From a virus: a DNA stretch of 45,838 nucleotides. The position numbers and the translations under genes were made by a program. Shown here piece after piece: positions 38,235-45,838 of the stretch (within the stretch, counting starts at the first letter, position 1; every line of letters begins with the position of its first letter). The stretch is from IMG/VR virus record IMGVR_UViG_3300025282_000063, positions 1-45,838 of that record; one strand, 5' to 3'. The notes under the pieces are model-generated. The model worked only from the letters and a program-made list of their open reading frames with translations, was not told the DNA's origin and did not search any database.

Positions 38235-41200
38235 TTATTTACTAGTGTGTTCTTCTTTCCATTTCTTCAGTTCATCAATTTCAGCGGATAGTTCTTTTAT
38301 TGCATTAATCATTGCCCAAACCACAGGGCCACGATCTACCGATAATATTCCATGATCACTCCGTTCGGTGACTGCTTCCGGGAATGCTTCTTGCAACTCC
38401 TGTGCAATGGCACTCGTTGTCAAAACATCTTGCGGCAGACCCTCTTGAGCACCGGGGAAATCTTCTTGAAGTTCTTCATCGCTCTTATAGAGGAAGTTCT
38501 TCGGAACGACCGTGAGGATCTCAGCAAGTCCTTTTGGACTATCAACGATGTTCTTTTTAATTCGTCTATCGGAGTTTGTTGACCAATCGGCTGAGTTATT
38601 ACCGGCATAATTGCCACCAGTGTTAGCATTTATGAAACCAGTGCTAGCACCCTTACCTTGAATATTCGCACTAGAAGCAATAACCATTTCATTGCTCACA
38701 CCAACAGCAGAAGAATGTGCGCCATTGCCGATGAACACATTTCCTGATCCAGTGGTCGTGGCTACACTATGCGTTCCGGAATTATATCCAATACAGACGT
38801 TATAATCACCAGTTGTAATGCCAGCGCCAGCATAATAACTCAGTAATTGATTGCCTGTGCCGTCTGTAATGGAATCTCCTGCATGATCACCCACAGCTAC
38901 ATTATAACTTGCGGCAACAGCAACAAGCATAGCCTGATCACCAACGGCAACATTTCCAGATCCAGTACATGCACCCATAGCATTGTACCCAACAGCAGTA
39001 TTCTGACTTGTTGTAGTGCAAGCATCCAGAGCACCATAACCCACTGCTGTATTGAATGTTCCCGTCGTATTTGCCGCCATAGCACCATAGCCCACTGCTG
39101 TGTTATAAGAAGCCGTTGTATTGGCAGTCAGAGCAGTAGCGCCTACGGCAACATTAAGAGTTCCTGTAGTAATGGCATCTCCAGCAGTAGCCCCAAAAGC
39201 ACTATTATTAGCCCCATTATTATAATACCCAGCATTATGCCCGAAGAATGCACAGGAACCTGCTGTAGTTTGAGTGTACCCAGCACCTCCGCCAAAGAAT
39301 GCATTACTCCCGCCAGTTGTTAATGCCTGACCAGCAGAAGAACCAAAAGCATTATTGTTTGCCCCGCTTGTAAGAGTGGTTAACGAACTAACACCAAATG
39401 CATTGTTGTAGTCGCTAGTTACAGTTGCATCAAGAGCCGCATGTCCCACGGCTGTATTATACTCGCCGGTAGTGCAGTTCTGCATTGCTGCGTAGCCAAC
39501 TGCTGTATTATTGTCCTCAAGGGCATTTTGTAGAGCATATGTGCCTACGGCGGTATTTTGAGCGCCGGTCTGGGTTGCACTTAATGCAGAACTGCCTACT
39601 GCTGTGTTATAAGAAGCCGTTGTATTGGCATCAAGAGCAGTAGATCCTACGGCAACATTATCAGAAGCCGTTGTATTTGCACTTAGAGCAAGACGGCCTA
39701 CAGCAGTGTTATTACCTCCCGAAGTATTAGCATCAAGAGAACCATTACCTACGGCAACATTGTACACCCCGCTTGTATTTACTAGTAGAGCTTCGTGACC
39801 CACAGCTACGTTATAAGCGCCCCCAGCAGTGTCACGACAAGCAAGATAACCAACGGCGGTATTGCCACTGTCGGTTGCTGCGCCAAGAGCAGAATATCCT
39901 ACAGCAGTATGCCCAGATGTCGTTGTGACGGCATCCAGAGCTTGATAACCCACCGCAACATTACCTGTTCCGGTCGTATTTGCACTCATAGCTTGGTAGC
40001 CCAGAGCGGTGTTACCAGCAGCCGTCGTGTTGGCATCAAGAGCCTGAACACCTACGGCAACATTCGATGCTCCGGTTGTATTTGCTGCAAACGCACTTGC
40101 ACCAAGCGATGTATTTGAATCGCCGGTAGTTGTATTTATCCCGGCACTAGCGCCTACCGCTGTGTTAGAGCCAGCAGTCGTTAAAGCACCAAGAGAATGT
40201 ATGCCGATACCAGTATTATCTGATCCTGTAGTAAGAACATCTCCTGCCCAAGCCCCAACCATCACATTTGAAGCGCCGGTAGTAGCCGCACTAAGAGAGT
40301 AAGCTCCCACGCAGGTGTTGTTAGCTCCGGTTGTCAGAGCATCACCAGCATAAGCTCCAATACCTGTGTTGTCTGAAACAGTTGTTAGAGATAGGGCGTT
40401 ATACCCAATACCCGTATTTTCTTGGCCCGTTACGACTGTACCTAATGCGTTATGGCCCACTCCCACATTAAGTGGTCCCGTAGTTATGGCATCGCCAGCA
40501 TCTGTCCCTACCATTACGTTGGAATATCCGGTGGTATTTAAAAGTAAAGCATTTTTACCAACAGCCACATTATTCGCAGCCGTAGTATTTGCATTAAGGG
40601 CTTGATGACCAATCCCTACATTATGTGCTCCTGTCGTATTCGCAGCAAGAGCAGTATTACCAACCGCTACACAGTTATTAGCCGTCGTATTAGCACCAAG
40701 AGCATTATAACCAATTGCTGTGATGTAAGATGCCGTCGTGCCAGCATCCAAGGCTCCATAACCCACAGCAACATTATTATCGCCTGTTGTGATAGCCGTG
40801 CCAGCTTCGTCGCCTACCAAGGTATTATAATTACCACCTGATTCGATAGTATTACCTGCATTAACACCCAATGTTAAATTACTACTTCCAGCACTGTGAG
40901 TCTTAATAGTAGCATTTACACCTGATGCTCCTACTTCTATGCCAGTAGAGGCTGTAGCAAGTTTTATAGCATTATCATTATAAAGTGTAACAGCACCATC
41001 TGTTGCCATTGTTGCCATAACTTCACTATTACTCTTTTGGAAACTAATTGAGCCACCATCAGATGTAATTTTAAGAACGCCTGTGCCTACATCCGTAATA
41101 TAACTATCAGTACCATTGTGATAAATTTGAAGATCATCGGAATCGCCAAACGATAAATATCTGCTATCGGTAAAGCGCAGATAATTTGTTCCAGTGGGAA

Positions 41201-43481
41201 CATAACATATATTAGTGTCAGCATCATTCTTTATAGTGACATCACCTGTACTGCCTTGACCAGCTAGGATAAGGCCTTCACTACTAGTATAACCTATAGC
41301 AGCATTATCTCCAGCGGCTGTATCTCCAGCAGGTTCAATAGTTCCAGTAGCAGTTAAATCTCCTGTTACATCTACACCACCAGATGCTGTAGCAAGTTTT
41401 GCACTATTATCATAATAAAGTGTAACAGCACCATCTGCAACTAATGTTGCCATGTTTTCGCCAGTGTACTTATTAATATTAATCTGGCTTCCTCTTATAT
41501 GTAACAGACCACTACCAGAATCATCAATATAGCTATTGGAGCCGTCGTGATAAATTTGAAGATCACTACCAGCTCCCCACATAGCTTTGGCACTATCGGG
41601 GAAAAGAATATCATCAGTACCAGTTGGAACCGTGAATACCGTACCATCGGCATCATTCTTTAGTGTAATATCTGAGGTACTTCCCTGTCCTGTAAGAATA
41701 AGACCTTCCCCAGATGTGTATCCTATAGCTGCATCATCTCCAGAGGCAGTATCACCTTGAGGTTGGAAAGTACCAGCAGCGACAGCATCTCCTGAGATTA
41801 AAACATCTGCTAGTAGATTTGTAGTACCTCCCACTGCAACTGTTGAAGAAAATGAAGCAGCACCTCCAACACTAAGAGTAGAAGCTAGGCTTACCGCTCC
41901 TGTAACACTAAGTGTCCCTCCTATGGAAGTATTACCTCCCACAGCCAGATTACCACTAACAGAAACATCTCCATCGTATGTAATACCACCAGCAGCAAAG
42001 ACAGTTCCACCTACTGATACATTACCAGCAACATCTAAATTACCACTAACAGAAACACTGTCTTCAAATATAGCTGCTCCTGCTACAGTAACTGTCGAAG
42101 CAAATGTAGCAGCACCTCCAATAGATACTGTACTTTGAAGGTGAGAGGCTCCTGCTACAGTAACTGTAGAAGCAAAGTGTGAAGCACCTCCAACTGATAG
42201 TGTTGATGCAAGTGATACTGCTCCTGCTACAGTAAGTGTGCTATTAAGATCAACTGCACCTTCAAGAGAGGTTGCTCCTGCAACTCTTAATGTTCCACCA
42301 AGAACAGTATTACCACTAACTGATACATCATCTTTAAATGTACCAGCACCTACAACTGTAACCGTGGATGCAAATGTACCTGCTCCTGTAGATTTAAAAG
42401 TACCACCTATGGAAGTATTACCTCCAACATCTAAATTGGAAGTTATAGATAAATTAGCTATAACACCACTTGTAATAGACGCCACAACTCCAGTAAGATT
42501 AGAACCATCACCATAGTATGCAGACGCACATACCTTGGCATTGGTAGCTTGTAGATTAGCTCCGACTATTGTCACAGTACCTACTATGGAAGCTCCACCA
42601 GCTACATTGAGATCACCTCCCGCACTGATATTACTAACAGAGATATTGCCTGAGATCGCCGAGCCAGCTATGTTAGTTAAATTAGAACCATCCCCGTGGA
42701 ATGCAGATGCACATACTCTGGCATTAGCAGCTTGTACATTAGTTCCTACAATAGTTACCGTACCACCAACTACCAGACCACCGCTTACAGAGACATCCCC
42801 ATCGAAAGTAGCATTTCCAACTGCCATGAAAGTGCCACCTATACATGCAGCAGAAGCTACATCTAAATTACCACTAATTGATACATCGTCCTTGAATTCT
42901 GCCTTGGATGTGAATGTACCTGCTCCGGCTACTGCCAGAGTACCCCCAACAGATACATTACTTTTTAGTGCGGCTGCTCCCACAACCGTGACTGTGCTGG
43001 CAAACGTGGCGGCTCCACCTATGGAAGCTGTGCTTTGCAGATGAGCAGCACCTACCACGGTAACTGTACTACCAAAGTTAGCTGCACCACCTACTGTGAC
43101 CGTACTCTTAAGATGCGTAGCACCAGCTAATGTGGCAATACCAGCAACATGTAAAGTCCCACCAATTGTTACATTACTCACAGAGATGTTACCTGCAATC
43201 GTGGCAGTCACTCCAGTAATATTAGAGCCATCTCCGTAGAATGCCGAGGCACATACCTTGTCATCCACATGCATATTACCATCCAGTGAAACCGCTCCGG
43301 ATACTGCAAACGTACCAGCAACCTTCACTGCATTAGTTGCAACTTGCAAAGCACTATTAGTTCCATCTCCTGTCTGTACATTCACCAGAGAGGTATCAAC
43401 ACCACTATTGGTAGTACTGGCATTGATAAGCAGAACTTGCTTATATGTTTCTGATATTAAATTACCTGTTAGATCTGTCAT
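38235..43481 (-). CDS. Giant tail fibre with YadA-like repeats and S74 chaperone (1748 aa)
   Basis: Start at ATG 43481 overlapping the upstream stop by four bases; TTG 43493 is unlikely. N-terminal residues 1-590 are beta-repeat units (VTVVGAAxxxSTVSVGG) with several VCASAFYGDGSNLT blocks. Residues 590-860 hold two near-copies of a 120-150-residue segment (GDTASGDDAAIGYTSGEGLIL type). Residues 860-1600 hold roughly three dozen YadA-head-like units (NTAVGYxAL, about 20 residues each). The end carries the S74 intramolecular chaperone (NSDRRIKKN, near residue 1634), which self-cleaves before Ser. This is the likely receptor-binding fibre. Confidence 0.88.
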   Translation of the reverse strand: MTDLTGNLISETYKQVLLINASTTNSGVDTSLVNVQTGDGTNSALQVATNAVKVAGTFAVSGAVSLDGNMHVDDKVCASAFYGDGSNITGVTATIAGNISVSNVTIGGTLHVAGIATLAGATHLKSTVTVGGAANFGSTVTVVGAAHLQSTASIGGAATFASTVTVVGAAALKSNVSVGGTLAVAGAGTFTSKAEFKDDVSISGNLDVASAACIGGTFMAVGNATFDGDVSVSGGLVVGGTVTIVGTNVQAANARVCASAFHGDGSNLTNIAGSAISGNISVSNISAGGDLNVAGGASIVGTVTIVGANLQATNAKVCASAYYGDGSNLTGVVASITSGVIANLSITSNLDVGGNTSIGGTFKSTGAGTFASTVTVVGAGTFKDDVSVSGNTVLGGTLRVAGATSLEGAVDLNSTLTVAGAVSLASTLSVGGASHFASTVTVAGASHLQSTVSIGGAATFASTVTVAGAAIFEDSVSVSGNLDVAGNVSVGGTVFAAGGITYDGDVSVSGNLAVGGNTSIGGTLSVTGAVSLASTLSVGGAASFSSTVAVGGTTNLLADVLISGDAVAAGTFQPQGDTASGDDAAIGYTSGEGLILTGQGSTSDITLKNDADGTVFTVPTGTDDILFPDSAKAMWGAGSDLQIYHDGSNSYIDDSGSGLLHIRGSQININKYTGENMATLVADGAVTLYYDNSAKLATASGGVDVTGDLTATGTIEPAGDTAAGDNAAIGYTSSEGLILAGQGSTGDVTIKNDADTNICYVPTGTNYLRFTDSRYLSFGDSDDLQIYHNGTDSYITDVGTGVLKITSDGGSISFQKSNSEVMATMATDGAVTLYNDNAIKLATASTGIEVGASGVNATIKTHSAGSSNLTLGVNAGNTIESGGNYNTLVGDEAGTAITTGDNNVAVGYGALDAGTTASYITAIGYNALGANTTANNCVAVGNTALAANTTGAHNVGIGHQALNANTTAANNVAVGKNALLLNTTGYSNVMVGTDAGDAITTGPLNVGVGHNALGTVVTGQENTGIGYNALSLTTVSDNTGIGAYAGDALTTGANNTCVGAYSLSAATTGASNVMVGAWAGDVLTTGSDNTGIGIHSLGALTTAGSNTAVGASAGINTTTGDSNTSLGASAFAANTTGASNVAVGVQALDANTTAAGNTALGYQAMSANTTGTGNVAVGYQALDAVTTTSGHTAVGYSALGAATDSGNTAVGYLACRDTAGGAYNVAVGHEALLVNTSGVYNVAVGNGSLDANTSGGNNTAVGRLALSANTTASDNVAVGSTALDANTTASYNTAVGSSALSATQTGAQNTAVGTYALQNALEDNNTAVGYAAMQNCTTGEYNTAVGHAALDATVTSDYNNAFGVSSLTTLTSGANNNAFGSSAGQALTTGGSNAFFGGGAGYTQTTAGSCAFFGHNAGYYNNGANNSAFGATAGDAITTGTLNVAVGATALTANTTASYNTAVGYGAMAANTTGTFNTAVGYGALDACTTTSQNTAVGYNAMGACTGSGNVAVGDQAMLVAVAASYNVAVGDHAGDSITDGTGNQLLSYYAGAGITTGDYNVCIGYNSGTHSVATTTGSGNVFIGNGAHSSAVGVSNEMVIASSANIQGKGASTGFINANTGGNYAGNNSADWSTNSDRRIKKNIVDSPKGLAEILTVVPKNFLYKSDEELQEDFPGAQEGLPQDVLTTSAIAQELQEAFPEAVTERSDHGILSVDRGPVVWAMINAIKELSAEIDELKKWKEEHTSK

Positions 43482-43804
43482 ATTGTGTTCCAACTTCTGT
43501 TAGCATCATCCCATTTGGTAGTATGCGTTGTTTCTGCCAAGGTTACAGGATTAGTTGTTATCCATGTTGAATTCTTATTCCACATGACTCCTCTTCCCCC
43601 CAGATAATCTGCTCTGGGATTCTTAATAGCCGGGTCATCTCGTACATCTGGTATCTTATTTAGAGGACTATTCTTCAGATCATACTGACCTTCAAAGTCT
43701 TCCGGGCAGACCAGCATACCGTAACTATTCATACGCATTACTCTGTGTGGATATACAAACCCACATGTATCACATACAGCCAGAGCATTTTTAGTACTTG
43801 CCAT
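43478..43804 (-). CDS. Zinc-ribbon virion-cluster protein (108 aa)
   Basis: CDTCGFVYPHRVMRMNSYGM followed by VCPEDFEG gives a CxxC plus single Cys near residue 33, a probable treble-clef or zinc ribbon with a missing or distant fourth ligand. The rest is Trp/Asn-rich. It lies between tail tubular protein A and the giant fibre with ATG/TAA overlaps, a layout found in other marine podoviruses. Function unknown. Confidence 0.75.
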   Translation of the reverse strand: MASTKNALAVCDTCGFVYPHRVMRMNSYGMLVCPEDFEGQYDLKNSPLNKIPDVRDDPAIKNPRADYLGGRGVMWNKNSTWITTNPVTLAETTHTTKWDDANRSWNTI

Positions 43805-44478
43805 TAGATATATCCTAATCTAGGTACAACATACATAGAAGCTCTTTCTCGATCTTCCTGCATAGCTCTGGCTAGTAACTCTTCATAGTTACCCTTCAAC
43901 ATTTGCATTCTTTGTCCTTCTACTCCGGGCCTCTTCATTGACATATAGTATGCCAGACCACAAGTAAGAGGAGGAAGGAATCTCTTGGGAAGATCGGCAT
44001 TCTGCTCGGCAGACTTATCTACATCTTGTAGTTCACTAATAACTTCCATTTTGAGAATATCAGTGGAGTTCTCAGGTATGGGCCAAAGAGACATGGTAGG
44101 ATTAGCAATACCTCTGCGAATAGAATATTGCATAGGACGACCTGTCTGGGTCTTATTAGGAATAAGGAGATATTCCTCTGGAGATATCCGAGTAAGTTGA
44201 ATGTCTGTATCGTCTCGACCCAGAACAACTTCCAGAGCATCCACAGTTGAAGCGTGAAGACTATAGGCTGTAACACTTGCAGCCACAGTCACACTGGAAA
44301 CAGAAGTACTCCAAAGAAGAATACCTCTATTTTGCCAGTCCTTCAACATAAGGTTTATTGAGCGTCGAGCAGATGCAGGTTCGTGACCAAGGGTATTTTC
44401 TCCCCCAATCATTTCCATTGCTTCTTGGATTACCTCATCGATATCCAGATTAAAATTATATGTACCTGAAACTGCCAT
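43804..44478 (-). CDS. Tail tubular protein A, T7 gp11-like (224 aa)
   Basis: The pattern EVIQEAMEMIGGENTLG then ARRSINLMLKDWQNRGILLW, a beta-rich middle and a C-terminal PPLTCGLAYYMSMKRPG resembles gp11-type head-tail adaptors that sit under the portal. Length is close to T7 gp11 (196). Its ATG overlaps the metallothionein-like gene's stop. Only this adaptor class is reliably seen; the portal is outside the window. Confidence 0.85.
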   Translation of the reverse strand: MAVSGTYNFNLDIDEVIQEAMEMIGGENTLGHEPASARRSINLMLKDWQNRGILLWSTSVSSVTVAASVTAYSLHASTVDALEVVLGRDDTDIQLTRISPEEYLLIPNKTQTGRPMQYSIRRGIANPTMSLWPIPENSTDILKMEVISELQDVDKSAEQNADLPKRFLPPLTCGLAYYMSMKRPGVEGQRMQMLKGNYEELLARAMQEDRERASMYVVPRLGYI

Positions 44479-44579
44479 TACTCACTTCCGCATTTACAAT
44501 TCTCACATGAACAGTTATCACATTTTTCTTTATCACAGTGACAATCGCACGTACATCCAGAACAAGATTTATCTGTCAT
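44478..44579 (-). CDS. Metallothionein-like peptide (33 aa, 10 Cys)
   Basis: Ten cysteines in 33 residues in CxC and CxxC spacing (Cys 6, 9, 11, 13, 15, 20, 23, 25, 28, 30) plus His14, with no aromatic residue: a metallothionein-type metal-thiolate protein. The start and stop overlap the neighbouring genes exactly (TAATGA at one end, TAATGG at the other), which supports translation. It lies between a small basic protein and tail tubular protein A, so it is made with virion proteins. Zn or Cu binding is expected; a role in assembly, redox or host metal control is unknown. Confidence 0.75.
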   Translation of the reverse strand: MTDKSCSGCTCDCHCDKEKCDNCSCENCKCGSE

Positions 44580-44734
44580 TATCGACCTACCCTTCTTGTA
44601 GCTTTTATATGAGCATCTCTAAATGTATCTCCCTGCTTCATACGCTTTTTCATATATGTCATATGTTTCGATGTATGTTTCCGAGAGTGTTTCTTTAAAG
44701 TCTCTCTTTGTCGTAATGTTAATGGTTTAGCCAC
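44579..44734 (-). CDS. Basic small virion-cluster protein (51 aa), GTG start
   Basis: GTG at 44734 inside the previous gene's end, stop overlapping the next ATG. The sequence AKPLTLRQRETLKKHSRKHT, then MKKRMKQGDTFRDAH, matches a small basic protein encoded near head-tail genes in many marine podoviruses. About one third of residues are Lys/Arg/His. It probably contacts DNA or acidic virion proteins. The function is not established. Confidence 0.75.
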   Translation of the reverse strand: MAKPLTLRQRETLKKHSRKHTSKHMTYMKKRMKQGDTFRDAHIKATRRVGR

Positions 44735-45209
44735 GACCCATTGCCTTTCCGTAACCACGCAGAGCTATTCTAATTCCTTTTGGTCTACTCTTTTTAGCTT
44801 TCTTTTTAGCTTTCTTTAATCTACCACCTTTTTTATATCCTAAACCGGGATCATCTAACCAAGCATCTTCTTCTGCATCACCTGTCTTTTCCCACATTTT
44901 AAAATAATCTTTAGTCCAGTCATCATCAGAACCCTTAAAACTATAATCCGATAAAGTTCCTGCAAATTGTTCAAGTGTTGATTTATCGGCATTACGTTTT
45001 GGTAGATAACGCCTAATAGAAGAATATTTAGCCATTGCATCACCTGCTTTGGGTGTACCTACTTTTCCTTTCGTAGTCAATTTTTTTAATTGTAACTTAA
45101 GACGAGCCTTTTTTGAGGGATTTTTTTCTTTTGCAATAGCCGTTTGTAATCGAGCTATTAAAGCTGATTGAGATCCTCCACTAGAAGGCAAACCAGAAGT
45201 TAAAGCCAT
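44727..45209 (-). CDS. Virion-cluster protein with basic tail (160 aa)
   Basis: Start at ATG 45209, which has GAGGAGG upstream; the frame continues further but without a site. The N-terminus is Gly/Ser-rich, then a basic helical region, an acidic middle and a very basic end (KKGGRLKKAKKKAKKSRP, then GIRIALRGYGKAM). The tail resembles that of the next upstream protein (KKGGRIKK, then AALRGHR). Function unknown; packing next to head-tail genes suggests a head or scaffold-related role. Confidence 0.7.
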   Translation of the reverse strand: MALTSGLPSSGGSQSALIARLQTAIAKEKNPSKKARLKLQLKKLTTKGKVGTPKAGDAMAKYSSIRRYLPKRNADKSTLEQFAGTLSDYSFKGSDDDWTKDYFKMWEKTGDAEEDAWLDDPGLGYKKGGRLKKAKKKAKKSRPKGIRIALRGYGKAMGRG

Positions 45210-45210
45210 A

Positions 45211-45838
45211 TTAGCCTCCTCTACGTTCAGCCCTATGTCCACGAAGAGCAGCACGCCTACGAACTTTAGGTTTACGAGTCTTGGTTTTCTTTACACCCTT
45301 TTTAATTCGGCCACCTTTTTTTCGACCCTCTGTCATTGCTTTTTCAGTAGTATCTAATTCAAACTCTACTTCTCCAACAAATGGTGCGTCCCACTTATAT
45401 TTTCTTTTTCCTGGTCCCATACCTTCAGTACCACTTACTCGTTCAGGAAGTAAATCTGTTCCTAAATATTTAGGTAATTTCTTTACATCCTCCCAAAATT
45501 GCTCCAAACCACTAAGTTCTTTTGCCTTCTTAGTTTTTTTAGCTTTATCTACAGGTTTTTTAGTAGTCTTGATTCTCCTACTAACTCCTGCGATACCTAG
45601 ATCAGGATCTGCTCGACTGGGATATCTTTCTCGTCGGCCAGGTTTTCTTTTTGGTTTAGGCGGTTTACTAACTACTGGTGGTTTAGCCGGTGGTTTAGGC
45701 GGTTTACTAACTACTGGTGGTTTAGCCGGTGGTTTAGGCGGTTTACTAACTACTGGTGGTTTAGCTGGTGGTTTAGGCGGTTTACTAACTACTGGTGGTT
45801 TAGCCGGTGGTTTAGGCGGTTTACTAACTACTGGTGGT
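45211..45838 (-). CDS. Partial protein with 13-residue Pro-rich repeats, cut by window edge
   Basis: The frame stays open to the window end and has no start inside it, so the N-terminus is missing. The visible N-terminal side has four full copies and part of a fifth of PPVVSKPPKPPAK, followed by a basic linker, then SGLEQFWEDVKKLPKYLGTD, a beta-like WDAPFVGEVEFEL and a basic tail (KKGGRIKKGVKKTKTRKP, AALRGHR). A TTG at 45507 is a false start candidate within this frame. The tail resembles that of the downstream protein. It may be a head or connector protein. Confidence 0.7.
   Translation of the reverse strand, partial: PPVVSKPPKPPAKPPVVSKPPKPPAKPPVVSKPPKPPAKPPVVSKPPKPPAKPPVVSKPPKPKRKPGRRERYPSRADPDLGIAGVSRRIKTTKKPVDKAKKTKKAKELSGLEQFWEDVKKLPKYLGTDLLPERVSGTEGMGPGKRKYKWDAPFVGEVEFELDTTEKAMTEGRKKGGRIKKGVKKTKTRKPKVRRRAALRGHRAERRGG
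45664..45838. repeat. 39-bp tandem repeat (at least 4.5 copies)
   Basis: Units beginning TTTACTAACTACTGGTGG start at 45664, 45703, 45742, 45781 and 45820, exactly 39 bases apart and nearly identical (one GCC/GCT difference). Each codes 13 residues on the - strand. The array runs off the window; its true length is unknown and may explain where the assembly stopped. Confidence 0.95.

Noticed and set aside
38352-43503. Several + strand open frames opposite the giant fibre
   Set aside because: Repetitive fibre DNA gives long shadow frames; no ribosome-binding sites or sensible folds.
45211-45507. Reading the right-edge gene as a complete 98-residue protein starting at 45507
   Set aside because: The codon is TTG without a ribosome-binding site and the same frame stays open to the window end through the repeat array.
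1-45838. CRISPR arrays, insertion sequences, integrase or attachment sites
   Set aside because: No direct repeats with spacers, no transposase or integrase motifs, and no tRNA fragment were seen in the window.

Overview
The window looks like most of a lytic, short-tailed (podovirus-type) bacteriophage genome, probably marine and related to the T7-like/cobalamin-RNR podoviruses. Three things point that way: the T7-style replication set (primase-helicase, family A polymerase, gp2.5-like SSB, exonuclease), a T7 gp11-like tail tubular protein, and large ejection-type proteins. No integrase, repressor or phage RNA polymerase is visible. Three good sigma70-type promoters suggest dependence on host RNA polymerase. 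The polymerase carries Tyr at the position equivalent to E. coli Pol I 762, which usually goes with fast lytic replication. The host cannot be named from the sequence. Large terminase, portal and major capsid genes are not in the window and most likely lie past the right edge, where the contig stops inside a tandem repeat.

Layout: (1) 1-2100, a control-rich left end with few genes. It holds AT-rich DNA, a hairpin, a leader with a possible H-type pseudoknot, four copies of a 16-bp palindrome found only here, two strong terminators and a complete type II hammerhead ribozyme between two small genes. (2) 2096-7979, a dense rightward run of small early genes, mostly overlapping, with a Gp88-like and a DUF932 protein. 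(3) 7981-16940, DNA replication and nucleotide genes: primase-helicase, nuclease, DNA polymerase, SSB, Cas4/RecB-like exonuclease, GIY-YIG protein, DUF3310 protein and a class II (B12-dependent) ribonucleotide reductase. (4) 17017-23083, an accessory block: zinc-finger peptide, GT8-like glycosyltransferase, a three-domain GT/methyltransferase/DUF115 protein, a second methyltransferase, 3TM holin, a complete-looking aspartate carbamoyltransferase, small terminase and a PD-(D/E)XK nuclease. (5) 23084-23201, a convergent intergenic region with hairpins. (6) 23202-45838, leftward virion and lysis genes: an Nfu-like iron-sulfur protein, membrane peptides, M15 endolysin, three very large ejection-type proteins, a group of small virion proteins, tail proteins including a 1748-residue fibre with YadA-like repeats and an S74 chaperone, tail tubular protein A, a 33-residue metallothionein-like peptide and basic small proteins.

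How it fits together: the rightward arm seems to take over the host early, make DNA precursors (RNR, ATCase) and copy DNA. The leftward arm builds, ejects and releases particles. The most unusual items are the hammerhead ribozyme placed directly behind a stop codon, the repeated palindrome that is part of a terminator in one copy and sits just upstream of ribosome-binding sites in two others, the phage metallothionein-like peptide, the triple-domain glycan-modification protein, the phage pyrB, and the Nfu protein that overlaps a membrane peptide in another frame.
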